NCBI RefSeq assembly: GCF_000972495.1
Contig: NZ_LATM01000019.1
Coordinates: 36,883-100,882, forward strand
Reading direction: 5' to 3'
DNA from: Hymenobacter terrenus
GTDB taxonomy: Bacteria; Bacteroidota; Bacteroidia; Cytophagales; Hymenobacteraceae
Length of the DNA stretch: 64,000 bases
Position 1 is the first letter of the stretch, and each line of letters begins with the position of its first letter. Made by a program: the position numbers and the translations under genes. Shown in pieces: positions 16,842-26,014 of this stretch. A model generated the notes under the pieces. It searched no databases and was not told the DNA's origin. It saw only the letters and a program-made list of their open reading frames with translations.

Positions 16842-19190
16842 GTGATTCAGATTGAAGACGCTTTCAAAACAGAGGGGAGCAGTGTTTATGCTCATTTTCA
16901 GCGCCCAGGAGTTGGTTTTTATATTCCGCTCTATCAGCGTGAATATAGTTGGGATATTGAAAATGTAAAGCAGCTCATTGATGACATTGCACGAGGGGTC
17001 GAAACCCTTTGTGAAGAAGATAATGAAATAAGATTTTTAGGTACAATTATTACAGTTCGTGAGAAGGATTTAAGTAAGATTGACCCACAAGAGCCTAAGG
17101 GCTTACCACAAACAATAGAAATAATAATAGATGGGCAGCAGCGCTTATCAACCTTAGTATTGTTTGCATCACAGTTATACCTAGCAATACTTGAGCACGA
17201 AGCTTCTTTAAAACGCCTAGGTCAATACTTCGAAGAGTTAGAAGAAGTATGTGAGTTTTGGAAAAGTAAAATTCAAGAAATATTCTCCTTTAATTTGGGA
17301 GTAGGTGCACATAGAATCAAACCGAAGATTATTCGTGGGCAAGCCGATAAATGGATAAAGGAAGGCAATATTGATGATGCCTATAACTCTCCTGAGGCTC
17401 ATTATACCGCGCAATTCATTCGATTTGTTGAAAGAAACAAAATCAACTCTCAACACAACGACACTGTAGCCTTTCCTAAAAATAAGGTTGGTAAGAATAT
17501 AAAGTTTATCAAAAACTGGCTAAGCTCAATTGTTGCGAAAGCTCATATTGACGACAGTGAGTTTCCATCTGCAAAAAGTATACTCCAGTCAATCAATCAG
17601 AAACACATCTGGAATTACAAAAGGGATGATTTAAAGGCAGTTACTGGCCAAACGGATATAAACAATCCAAAGAATGCATCATATCATGTTTGTTCATTAG
17701 TACAGCTCTTTTCTGTAGCTTATTATGTACTAGAGAGATGCTGCTTCACCGTCATCAAACCCATTGATGATAAATGGGCTTTCGATATGTTCCAGTCATT
17801 GAATGCCACCGGAACACCTTTAACAGCTATTGAAACATTTAAACCACTTGTTGTAAATACGCTTGAAAAGAAAGAAAGCAAGGTATTTAAGAACTCCGTA
17901 GATAGTGTGTTCTTTTCTAAGGTAGAAGCTTTGTTCTCTAACTCGAAAACCGCGAGTGAAAAGAACAAAATGACCAGTGACTTCATTACATCATTTGCAC
18001 TGGTTACTGATGCTGAAAATGAGGGACAAAAGCTGCCTAGTTATTTTAGTGCTCAACGAGGCTGGTTGACCAGAATATATTCTGAGAAAATACCAAAGAG
18101 GTTTCCTGATGAACAGGATTCTCGGCAGGCGCTAGACATGCAGCATGCATTCGTCAAGTACCTTGGTCAGTACGCAGAATTTTACAAAACCGTATGGATT
18201 GATTATCCCTTGGGCGCTAATTCTGTTTTGCCAGTACTTGCTGGATATAAAGACGCTGAAAGTGCTTCAGTTGTTTTGCTTTTCTTGAAAGAAAGCAACC
18301 ATAGGATGGCGCTTTCTATTTTGTCTCAGTTTTACATAGCTATTTTGAACGCCAATGAGAGCAAAAGAGCTGCTCGCATCACTGATTTCATTGAAGTATG
18401 TAAAGCAGTAGGAGCCTTTTACACTATTTGGAGAAGTGCTCAATCTAATTCTACACTTGATGCAAAATATCGTGCGTTTTTCAAAGGAAGCGACACTTCT
18501 GAAATTTACGCTTGGTTGCAGAGGGAAGAAAAACCTTCGGTTGAGAAGTTGAAACAATACCTAAGTCAAGTACTCAACGGTGAAGAACTTCTTACGAAGG
18601 AAGTATGGCTTAGGAATGCTAAAAGTTTTTTAAGTTATAAGTCGCGAACTATAGTTGAGTTCCTTTTGCTATTGTATTCGCATGATACGATTGAAGATAA
18701 AGAAAGCACTGGCTTAGCAATGCCAGGGGTACCTAATTCCAATCCTTATCTAACTGTTGCAAACTGGACCTCACCTGATTTGGAAACAGTGGAGCATGTA
18801 GCTCCTGTCAAGAAGAGTTTTGGTTGGGATGATGCTATTTACGCTGATAACATCTTCAATTCAATAGGGAATTTGATTCTATTACCGGCTAACGTTAATA
18901 CATCAGCCGGTAATAGAGGGTGGGTCGAGAAACTAGTTTATTACAAGCATATTGGAGAAAATAATCCTACTATCTTGGCTGGGCTAGCAGCAAAGGCTTC
19001 TCTAGCAGGTATAGTTCTCGCTGATAACCCTAGCACACTGAAAATTCTTCAAGGTGTCACTCATCAACAACATATGAGTATAATAACCTCAATGGAAGAC
19101 GCTCGAGAATGGGATAGAGACTTTATAGAAGCACGTACTGAAAGGATACTAGATATAGCTTGGGAAAGACTTAAAGAGTGGCTTAAGTAA
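16842..19190 (+). CDS. SspE-like DUF262/DUF1524 nuclease
   Basis: 782 residues from a GTG. The N-terminal DUF262 carries IPLYQREYSW (28-37) and the NTPase motif DGQQRLSTL (97-105). The C-terminal DUF1524 HNH-type region has VEHVAP near residue 650, then NSIGNLILLPANVN. SspE, of this layout and size, uses phosphorothioate-stimulated NTPase activity and nicking to stop phage; GmrSD and BrxU share the domains. The PT-modification genes sspBCD-like lie convergently just downstream, which favours SspE. Base composition is clearly AT-richer than all neighbours, a sign of transfer. Confidence 0.8.
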   Translation: MIQIEDAFKTEGSSVYAHFQRPGVGFYIPLYQREYSWDIENVKQLIDDIARGVETLCEEDNEIRFLGTIITVREKDLSKIDPQEPKGLPQTIEIIIDGQQRLSTLVLFASQLYLAILEHEASLKRLGQYFEELEEVCEFWKSKIQEIFSFNLGVGAHRIKPKIIRGQADKWIKEGNIDDAYNSPEAHYTAQFIRFVERNKINSQHNDTVAFPKNKVGKNIKFIKNWLSSIVAKAHIDDSEFPSAKSILQSINQKHIWNYKRDDLKAVTGQTDINNPKNASYHVCSLVQLFSVAYYVLERCCFTVIKPIDDKWAFDMFQSLNATGTPLTAIETFKPLVVNTLEKKESKVFKNSVDSVFFSKVEALFSNSKTASEKNKMTSDFITSFALVTDAENEGQKLPSYFSAQRGWLTRIYSEKIPKRFPDEQDSRQALDMQHAFVKYLGQYAEFYKTVWIDYPLGANSVLPVLAGYKDAESASVVLLFLKESNHRMALSILSQFYIAILNANESKRAARITDFIEVCKAVGAFYTIWRSAQSNSTLDAKYRAFFKGSDTSEIYAWLQREEKPSVEKLKQYLSQVLNGEELLTKEVWLRNAKSFLSYKSRTIVEFLLLLYSHDTIEDKESTGLAMPGVPNSNPYLTVANWTSPDLETVEHVAPVKKSFGWDDAIYADNIFNSIGNLILLPANVNTSAGNRGWVEKLVYYKHIGENNPTILAGLAAKASLAGIVLADNPSTLKILQGVTHQQHMSIITSMEDAREWDRDFIEARTERILDIAWERLKEWLK

Positions 19191-19219
19191 TTGACTACCA
19201 TATTAGCATCATCCTGAAC

Positions 19220-19292
19220 TTTCCTAACTAATTCATCACGCCGTGCATAGCAATATTTGTGCTATGCACGGCGTGATGAATTAGTTAGGAAA
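19220..19292. repeat. Perfect 32-bp inverted repeat between convergent defence operons
   Basis: The arms 19220-19251 and 19261-19292 are perfect complements with a 9-base loop (AATATTTGT). The arm starts TTTCCTAACTAATTCATCAC. It lies between the stops at 19190 and 19300, so a bidirectional terminator is the simplest reading, but the arms are far longer than other terminators here (about 9-12 bp) and no T run follows. Confidence 0.9.
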
Positions 19293-19299
19293 CGATGAA

Positions 19300-20406
19300 T
19301 TATATGAAACAGGAAGCACACCCTACCTCTTCCTCATCATCGAGGACATCAAGCAAGTAAGCGCTAGTGGAAAAACTGCTCTTTTGTTGTTTCGCCAACG
19401 CATCCAGCTTAATTCGCCGGATGCGTTCTGGTTTAATGAGGTCACTGAGCGACTCTTCCATCCAAGTATAGCCGTCTTTTTCGTAGGCTTGGGCGAGGGC
19501 AAACTTATCGGGATGCTGCTCATATAGCCACACCCATTCAATCTTTTGCTGGAAGAAGCAGAAGTAGCAGCCGGAGCGGCTACGGGCGTATTCGCCCTGT
19601 TGGCCGTCTACTTCGAAGGCTATCTTCTCATAGTAGGCCGGCACGCCTACACCACTTTTGCGCAGCAGATTGAATATATCAGCACGAACCAGGTTCTCGT
19701 CGTTGTCGAGCAACGAGAACTCGGGCGCCTGGGCCAGTGGGTAAGTCGTGTCGCGCATCAGGGCAAACACCACGCGGTTGAACAACCGCACGTCGGCATC
19801 TAGCAAGGCATTGAGCTTCTGCGGCTGGCTGAAGGTGCGAGACAAGGGCGCATTTACCACTGGGAGCAGGCGGGCGTGCTGGGCGGGCTCACTTAGCTCC
19901 TCGTAGAGGCTGCGGAGGCGGGGCAGTGCATCGGCTTGCAGCACCTTCTGTATCACGTCCTCGCTCCAGATGTTGCGCCGGAACGGGAAGATGGATTGAA
20001 TGTTGGGCTTGCGCGAGATGTATCCTTCGCGGTCTTCGTCGCCCCGGATGCCCACGTAAGACACCACCGGGTCGTTGCCCACAAACTGCTCGAAGGGTTC
20101 CAGCTTGAGTTTCTTGGTACACCACCGGGCGCTCGACGAGGGCAGGTAGCCCCCGTACACCTTCACGAAATGGTCGAACGAGTCTTCGGGGCTATCCGGC
20201 GCGGCTTCGAGGCGCGTTATCTTCTTCCCCAGGTAGTTTTCCAGGTTGCTGATGAGCGTGTAGGTTTCTGGCAGCTCTTTTCCGGTGTCGCTGAAGTAGT
20301 ATTCAATGTCCAGCTCAGGGTGCTTGTTGCGCAGGTAGATGGCCAGGGCGGCGCTGTCTTTGCCGCCGGAAATGCCCATTACGTGCCGGAGAGGCTTGTT
20401 CTGCAT
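19300..20406 (-). CDS. SspD-like PAPS-reductase family ATP pyrophosphatase
   Basis: 368 residues. The PP-loop SGGKDSAALA (residues 14-23), then YFSDTGKELPETY, SSSARWCTKKLKLEPFE, and GIRGDEDREGY are typical of the PAPS reductase/DndC/SspD group. A cysteine pair CYFCFFQQK and a terminal CASC could bind a cluster or carry sulfur. In phosphorothioation systems this protein activates the DNA backbone for sulfur insertion. It starts 6 bp after the stop of the ATPase gene, third in a B-C-D order operon. No cysteine desulfurase (SspA) is in the window. Confidence 0.8.
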   Translation of the reverse strand: MQNKPLRHVMGISGGKDSAALAIYLRNKHPELDIEYYFSDTGKELPETYTLISNLENYLGKKITRLEAAPDSPEDSFDHFVKVYGGYLPSSSARWCTKKLKLEPFEQFVGNDPVVSYVGIRGDEDREGYISRKPNIQSIFPFRRNIWSEDVIQKVLQADALPRLRSLYEELSEPAQHARLLPVVNAPLSRTFSQPQKLNALLDADVRLFNRVVFALMRDTTYPLAQAPEFSLLDNDENLVRADIFNLLRKSGVGVPAYYEKIAFEVDGQQGEYARSRSGCYFCFFQQKIEWVWLYEQHPDKFALAQAYEKDGYTWMEESLSDLIKPERIRRIKLDALAKQQKSSFSTSAYLLDVLDDEEEVGCASCFI

Positions 20407-20412
20407 GATAGG

Positions 20413-23400
20413 TTATAAGTGCTCCTGTAGTAGGCGAGCCAAGATAGCCAAGCTGCGCGATTTGTTGCCTTCCAGCAGGACGCGAATTTGGCTTTCTAAC
20501 TCTTTCTCCTCGGGGCTTGTTTGCTTGGGCCGCCGAATCACGCGGGCCCGCTCCTTGGTGCCGAACGTGGAAATGCCCACGCGCAGGATGTCTTCGGCTT
20601 CGGGGTCGATAACGGTTTTGGTCAGCTCACACAGGTTGTCCAGCTCGTGGATGCGCTGTTGGAACCGGTCCTGGAAAATCCGTTCGTCGGCATCGTCAAA
20701 TTTTTTCAGGCTTTTGCTCAGCAGCGCGTTGGCCATTGAGTTCAGCCACGCCTCGCGGTCGTCCAGCTGCGACATAATGCGCTCCCGAAATATCAGCAAT
20801 TCGTTGGGCAGTTGGTGCGGTTCGAGGCTGCGGAACCGCTCGCGCAACGCCAGCTTGTACTGCTCAAACTCGGCCGACCGGCCCAGGATGTGGCTGCTGA
20901 TGCCTTGCTCCAGTCGCAGCAGCAGCGCCGAATACACCTGGCGAATGAGCGTGATGTTGTGTTGCAGCGTCTGCACGTACCGCTCCCGCGTGGCCGTGTC
21001 CTCCTGCAACTCAGCCAGGCTGAAGCCCAGGGCCCCGGGGAACGTTTCGAAGAAGGCCGCTTCCGGGTCTTTGCTCAGCGAAATGCTTTCGCGCAGCCGC
21101 AAGGCCGCCGCCGGCAGTTTCTTGGTGCGCTGGGCATACTCCGGCAGCTGCCGGTAGAAGGTCAGAAACGGCTTAATCGACTCGATGAACGTCTTGTTGG
21201 ATAGCCGCTCGGCTGGTCCAAGCTGTAGCAGCTCGCGGTATTCGTTGAACAGTGCCAGCTTTTCCGGCAGCAGCTCAAATGCTTTCACCGCGTACAGGGC
21301 GGGGCTCTTGGTGAAGAGGTCTACCACGTCGGCATTGAGGTCGGGAATGTACCGGTCATCCTCCCCGTACAGCGCGAACTCATGCCGCCGAATGTAGAGG
21401 AACACCGGTACCCAGAAATCAATAAGGCCCTGCTTCAGCTTGAACGGTTTGCCCAACAGCAGCTTCATCAGGTCCAAAATCTTCAGCTTGCCACCCTGCG
21501 ACTGTTGTAGAAAAGCGTCGCACGCTTCCCAAAGCGGCTGGAACGTGGCCGCCGTGGGCGGCATCAGCGCATACTCGCCATTGAACTGCCGGTGAATGCC
21601 GGTATCCTGCAACAACGACAGGTAGATGGTTTTTTCGGGCGGGAAGTTCTTGGCTGGGAAATCCAGGTCTGGGTATTGCCACTTCTCAAACAGCGCCCGA
21701 ATAAAGTTCTTGCGCGCCGTCACAATGGGCACCGACAACTTGGTGCGGTTCACCAGCTCGCTCCGGTACACGGGCGTATCCATGTACACCTCGCGGGCAA
21801 TGGCCGACAAGCACCGGTTGAACGACCGACGGTTATTAAAGTTCACCTTCGCCGCACCGTTGAAAAACCAGGTGATGTTGCCATTGGCTTCATACAAGCT
21901 GTCCAGCACGTAGTGATTGAGCAAGGCCACCTGGTGGTCATAGATGCCATCTAGCTCGCGCACCGCTACCTTATCGTTCAGGTTCACCTTGCGCACGGCC
22001 CGCACCTTGTCAATCTCCCGGATGAGCCGCTTGATTTCGCCCGACTTGCGGTAGATGCCATATAGCACCGCCTGGCGGCGGTCGCCCACCGTCTGCCGCA
22101 GCTTCTCCGGTGAGATGGAATCCGAAAAAATCAGGTTCACGAAGCCGTCAATCTCGCCCTCGGGCTCTTCCAGCAGCACATCATCCGTCATGCGTACCTC
22201 AAATACCCGGGGCGTACCCACTTCGTAGGAAGCCTGCTTGGCGGCGATGTACGGAAACGTGAAGAACTCCCGCAGGCGCGTTGCCACGTCCGTTACCTGC
22301 TCTACCAGGCTGCCCGCCTCGTCAATGGCTAACTCAATATCCAGGTCGGTACCCTCGAAGAGGATATAGCTGTTCTTGTGCGGCTGAAACCGGATAAGCT
22401 TATGCTGCTTTAAGGTATTCAGCGCAGGCACCACCGAAGGAAGCCCCAGGCTCAGCTTGGCGTAATCTTCCAGAAACTCCGTGCTGATTTCAGCCCCCGC
22501 CGGCGCGAAGATGGACAGCAGCCCAATGGTCTTCACCAAGTGCCGGGCGGCGTTCAGGTCTTCGTCGGTATCGAAGTGTTTCTCCAGTCGTTCAAGCGTG
22601 TTCTTAAGAATACCCCACTGAAAGAAGTTGGGATTGTAGCGCGAAGTCAGCAGCGAGTAAAAATGGTAGCTCAGGTAATCGTATACCTGACTAACCCCAT
22701 AGTAAGTCCCGTGCTTCAGGTGCTGCTCAATGCCCAAGTAGTCATTGGAGCGCAGAAAGGAGAACAGGGACCGTTCGTTCTGGCCGTAGCGTTGCAGTGC
22801 CTGCACCAGTACCCCACCCGAAAGCAAGTCCAACGGCCATAGTTGCTGCTGCATGTCGGCCGTTTTGTAGTCGCGTAGCGGGAAGACATGGGCTGCCTCA
22901 ATTGTTACAAACAGTTGTTGGTTTGCCACCGGATTAGCGGCACTCTTTTGGGTATCGGCCAGTTGCTGCGCCGCTAGCTGTAGCAGCTGCTCCACCGGTT
23001 CGTTGAAGGTCAGTTCCTTCAAACGGCCCTTCACCTTTTCCCACTCCTGCCGCTGGGTGCGACTCAGGCCAACGGCGTAAGAACTTACGTCTTGGTGAAC
23101 TGTCGTCAGCAGTAGAATATCCTTGCTAGAGTCATTGATGTACTCCGCCAGTTGCTGAATAAAATATAGCTCCTCCTCCGGGTTTTCTCGCGCGGCATAT
23201 TCTAGAAATTTACCGAACTCATCTACCACTAGCACCAGCGCGAAGCGCTTCTTCGCTAGCGGTTGGTATTCCTGGTCTAAAGCTTCAATAACTTCCTTGG
23301 AAGAAGCTTCCAGTCCAGCATCGCCCAGAAAGTGCTTTGCCAGCGTTTGCTTCAGCGAGGCATATTCACCAATAAAGTGCTCGAACCGGAAGGCCTTGAT

Positions 23401-23643
23401 GTCCTTAAAGCCAACCTCCGTTTGGAAATACTTATTTCCCTTATTCAGCGTCTGCTGAAACGCCCATAGAAAAGCCGATTTACCAGTGCCATAAGCTCCA
23501 ACAATATTGAAGCTGTGAACACCTGATAAGTAATTATCAACTATCTGCCCGAAAATCGTCTGTGCATTCGGGGTGGGAATGTACAGAAGCTGCTGCGAAG
23601 CGTCGCGCGCAATATTGACAGATGGACTAAACGAGGTTGCCAT
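20413..23643 (-). CDS. SspC-like P-loop ATPase
   Basis: 1076 residues. Walker A GAYGTGKS (49-56) and Walker B LVLVVDEFGKFLEYA (D141 E142) mark an AAA-like ATPase domain at the N-terminus; LLLTTVHQDVSSYA may be sensor 1. The remaining ~800 residues are mostly helical with several DNA-binding-like Arg clusters and no recognised enzymatic motif. It overlaps the DUF4007 gene by 17 bp and ends 6 bp before the PAPS-reductase gene, so the three are one transcript. The role is inferred as the ATPase of an Ssp-type modification complex. Confidence 0.75.
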   Translation of the reverse strand: MATSFSPSVNIARDASQQLLYIPTPNAQTIFGQIVDNYLSGVHSFNIVGAYGTGKSAFLWAFQQTLNKGNKYFQTEVGFKDIKAFRFEHFIGEYASLKQTLAKHFLGDAGLEASSKEVIEALDQEYQPLAKKRFALVLVVDEFGKFLEYAARENPEEELYFIQQLAEYINDSSKDILLLTTVHQDVSSYAVGLSRTQRQEWEKVKGRLKELTFNEPVEQLLQLAAQQLADTQKSAANPVANQQLFVTIEAAHVFPLRDYKTADMQQQLWPLDLLSGGVLVQALQRYGQNERSLFSFLRSNDYLGIEQHLKHGTYYGVSQVYDYLSYHFYSLLTSRYNPNFFQWGILKNTLERLEKHFDTDEDLNAARHLVKTIGLLSIFAPAGAEISTEFLEDYAKLSLGLPSVVPALNTLKQHKLIRFQPHKNSYILFEGTDLDIELAIDEAGSLVEQVTDVATRLREFFTFPYIAAKQASYEVGTPRVFEVRMTDDVLLEEPEGEIDGFVNLIFSDSISPEKLRQTVGDRRQAVLYGIYRKSGEIKRLIREIDKVRAVRKVNLNDKVAVRELDGIYDHQVALLNHYVLDSLYEANGNITWFFNGAAKVNFNNRRSFNRCLSAIAREVYMDTPVYRSELVNRTKLSVPIVTARKNFIRALFEKWQYPDLDFPAKNFPPEKTIYLSLLQDTGIHRQFNGEYALMPPTAATFQPLWEACDAFLQQSQGGKLKILDLMKLLLGKPFKLKQGLIDFWVPVFLYIRRHEFALYGEDDRYIPDLNADVVDLFTKSPALYAVKAFELLPEKLALFNEYRELLQLGPAERLSNKTFIESIKPFLTFYRQLPEYAQRTKKLPAAALRLRESISLSKDPEAAFFETFPGALGFSLAELQEDTATRERYVQTLQHNITLIRQVYSALLLRLEQGISSHILGRSAEFEQYKLALRERFRSLEPHQLPNELLIFRERIMSQLDDREAWLNSMANALLSKSLKKFDDADERIFQDRFQQRIHELDNLCELTKTVIDPEAEDILRVGISTFGTKERARVIRRPKQTSPEEKELESQIRVLLEGNKSRSLAILARLLQEHL

Positions 23644-24508
23644 AATATTTCTGCATCACCTCATCGAGGTTGATTAGTTCTTTCTTGATAGTAAGCACTC
23701 GGTTGCCGGCCGTGCTCGAATAGATAATGGCCGTCGGGAAATGCTCACGCATCTCTTCAATCTTATAGAACAAGCCCTTCTCATTCATGGCAAACAGCAA
23801 TCCCGGTGAATCAGGAGCTACCTCCAAGTCATTAAAGCTGATGGTCTCGCCAAACTGCTCATTCTCCAGGATGATGCGCAGCACCACTTGCCAGGGGATT
23901 TCGCGCCGTTCCAAATTCTCAATGTGGTAGCGGAGCCCATCATTCTTAGTAATTGTAAGCAAGCTCAAGTCCTGCAACAACCCACTAGACTCCTCTTCGA
24001 TATCTCCTTTGCCTTTCTCGCCAGAAGGCGCATAGCTGCGAATAAATACAGTGAGGTCGGCGTCGAGCGTGGTAGTATTCAATGCCGTCTTACCAAGTTC
24101 TAAGTTGCGCCGGGTAATAAACTGTTCCAATTGAGCCCGACTGAAAGAGAAACCTTCTTTCCGCAGTTCGTTGAAGACAAAGTGGTATATCGAAGCACGT
24201 CCAGTTTTGACTAATAGATAATGGAGATACCAGAGGGTCGCATTATCCTCAAGGTATGGGTCAAACCCTTCAGCCCCGAGCAATTGCTGAGCAACAGCAA
24301 GCAGCTCATCTGATTCATTAGTCAACCCAAATGCACGCAACCAATAGCGCACCGCATCCACCATGTTTTTACCGACGCCAAGTTTCACTACAGCGTCGGC
24401 ATCGTTGAAGCCTCCTCCAGCTTCGATAAAGTCATACCCCTTCTTCAGCCAGCCGTGGCGACATAAGAACGTATTATGTCCTTGAAAAATAAGCTTTTCC
24501 CCTAGCAT
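23627..24508 (-). CDS. SspB-like DUF4007 protein
   Basis: 293 residues opening MLGEKLIFQGHNTFLCRHGW and continuing LKKGYDF, the recognisable start of DUF4007, followed by a helical middle (ATLWYLHYLLV, FSRAQLEQFI) and a C-terminal 'NDLEVAPDSPGLLFAMNEKG'. DUF4007 proteins accompany PAPS-reductase and ATPase genes in phosphorothioation clusters; the SspB of Ssp systems is a DNA nickase. It is the first gene of the operon. I am confident about DUF4007 and moderately about the SspB role. Confidence 0.75.
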   Translation of the reverse strand: MLGEKLIFQGHNTFLCRHGWLKKGYDFIEAGGGFNDADAVVKLGVGKNMVDAVRYWLRAFGLTNESDELLAVAQQLLGAEGFDPYLEDNATLWYLHYLLVKTGRASIYHFVFNELRKEGFSFSRAQLEQFITRRNLELGKTALNTTTLDADLTVFIRSYAPSGEKGKGDIEEESSGLLQDLSLLTITKNDGLRYHIENLERREIPWQVVLRIILENEQFGETISFNDLEVAPDSPGLLFAMNEKGLFYKIEEMREHFPTAIIYSSTAGNRVLTIKKELINLDEVMQKYYGNLV

Positions 24509-24918
24509 GGTTTTTCTTTTTTAAAGCTAAGGTACCACCACCCTAGTTGGAAAGAAAGGAAAAAAACTAATAGGTTGAGCATCAAAAGTTGAAGCGCAAA
24601 GAAGCCCCAGCCGCCCACGCAGCCGGGGCTTCTCTGTGCTACTCTCCGCCGCTACTTTGCCACTGGCGCTGCATCACCGCTGGACTTGCCGCCGCGACCG
24701 GCCGGCTATTGCTAACGCCCCGTTCGCACCGCATCCGATGCGTAAGGCCTGCACTGCTCCTCCCGCAACCTGTCAATGCCTCATTGACAAACCAGGATAA
24801 GGCCCCCGCCCTGGCACTGCTTCGCGCTTCCTGTGCCCCGCTTGCGGCGGCCGAACCTGAGTAGCTCCGCCCCGTGCCCGCAGTGGCCGCCAGGCTCGCC
24901 TGGTACTCGGATACGGCG
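24509..24918. other. Intergenic stretch between defence operon and second effector locus
   Basis: It holds the upstream region of the DUF4007 gene (AT-rich, 24509-24600) and then a GC-rich segment with an 8-bp stem GAAGCCCC/GGGGCTTC (24601-24632) lacking a T run. A 91-codon frame from 24589 has no family character. Nothing else was seen. Confidence 0.6.
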
Positions 24919-24926
24919 TAGCTTTG
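24919..24926 (+). promoter_or_regulatory. Probable -7 box of the TssD-PoNe effector
   Basis: TAGCTTTG matches TAnnTTTG exactly and is 41 bp before the ATG at 24960, the same spacing as at sahH. It supports the start at 24960 rather than the in-frame ATG at 24924. Confidence 0.6.
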
Positions 24927-24959
24927 CCGCCTATTTCACTTCTACAAAATCAGTGGACT

Positions 24960-26000
24960 ATGGCGTCTTCTTACGCTGAAATGCACGTGGACGGCCACGT
25001 GTTTCCCATCCGGCTGTGCACCTACGGCGTCCACCAGGCCACCCACCAGCGGGGGCGGGTCAGCACCAAGGTGCGCTACGACGAGGTTAACGTGACCTTG
25101 GATGTCCCCCACGAGCACGTGCTGTCGGCTTGGGCTGCCGCTCCACAGAAGCGTCTGCCCGCTAGTCTGGTGTTTAAAGATGCGGCCGGGGGGAGCGCGC
25201 TGGAGACCGTGAGTCTGAAGGCAGCGTACTGCGTTTCCTACGACGAGGAGTTCGTACACGGGGATGTGAACACGGGGGCCTACGTCTGTCTGATTACTCT
25301 CTCTGACCCCGACGGGTGGACCATGCTGCCCGGTGGGCCAGCCACGACCTTCGTAGCGCCAGCGGCGCGGGAGCATGGCTTGCCCGTGGCCCTACTGAAC
25401 GCGGCGATAGGTGGTGGCCCAGCGCCGGACCCGCACGCGGCCGATTGGGCCGCCGCTCGGGCGAAGGCGCTGGACCCGGCACGGATTGCAGGCCTGTATG
25501 CGGTCTATAAAGCGCGCAAGGAGAAGAAAAAGGAGACACCCCGCCCTCAGGACAAGTGGTGGGGCGAGCCCGGTAAAAGGGGCGGGGCTGGTCGGACTGT
25601 GGATGGCTGCTTGGGCGAGTACCAGGCCGATAAGCTCTTTGCGGCGCAAGGCCATCAAAAGCTCAACCACGGCGGGCAGCTCGTTGGCTTGCTCGACCCG
25701 CCAAGGGGGACGGGCATTGATGGGGTGTGGCGAAACGCTACCCCACCACCCGAATATATTATCACCGAAACCAAGTATGGCAAACCGCCCAAGCTCACCA
25801 AGGCGACCAAGCAGATGACCAATGAGTGGATATTTGGTTCAGACCGATTAACGCGTGCGGTGGACGACGAAGAAGAGGCAGACCGGATTACAACTGCTCA
25901 AGCAACCGGACAAGTCGAAAAGCGCGTACTGCATATTGATTTTGATGGAAAGTTGACAGAATATAAAATTGAAAAAACTAGTCGACTCACAAAAATCTGA
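24960..26000 (+). CDS. tssD: Type VI effector: TssD (Hcp-like) fused to PoNe-like DNase
   Basis: 346 residues. Residues 1-118 are a TssD tube domain (MASSYAEMHVDGHVFPIRLC, YGVHQATHQRGRVSTKV, YVCLITLSDPDG). After a charged linker (ARKEKKKETPRP), the C-terminal domain shows a PD-(D/E)xK nuclease layout: GEYQADKLFAAQG, GTGIDGVW with the Asp, IITETKYG with the ExK, and QMTNEW. PoNe DNases have this pattern and pair with DUF1910/DUF1911 immunity proteins, exactly what follows 14 bp downstream. It should be loaded into the type VI tube and cut rival DNA. Confidence 0.85.
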   Translation: MASSYAEMHVDGHVFPIRLCTYGVHQATHQRGRVSTKVRYDEVNVTLDVPHEHVLSAWAAAPQKRLPASLVFKDAAGGSALETVSLKAAYCVSYDEEFVHGDVNTGAYVCLITLSDPDGWTMLPGGPATTFVAPAAREHGLPVALLNAAIGGGPAPDPHAADWAAARAKALDPARIAGLYAVYKARKEKKKETPRPQDKWWGEPGKRGGAGRTVDGCLGEYQADKLFAAQGHQKLNHGGQLVGLLDPPRGTGIDGVWRNATPPPEYIITETKYGKPPKLTKATKQMTNEWIFGSDRLTRAVDDEEEADRITTAQATGQVEKRVLHIDFDGKLTEYKIEKTSRLTKI

Positions 26001-26014
26001 TAAACGATAAGGCT

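Noticed and set aside
24589..24864. 91-codon frame before the second effector
   Set aside because: Low-complexity composition, starts in a hairpin, no family character; the effector promoter box follows it.
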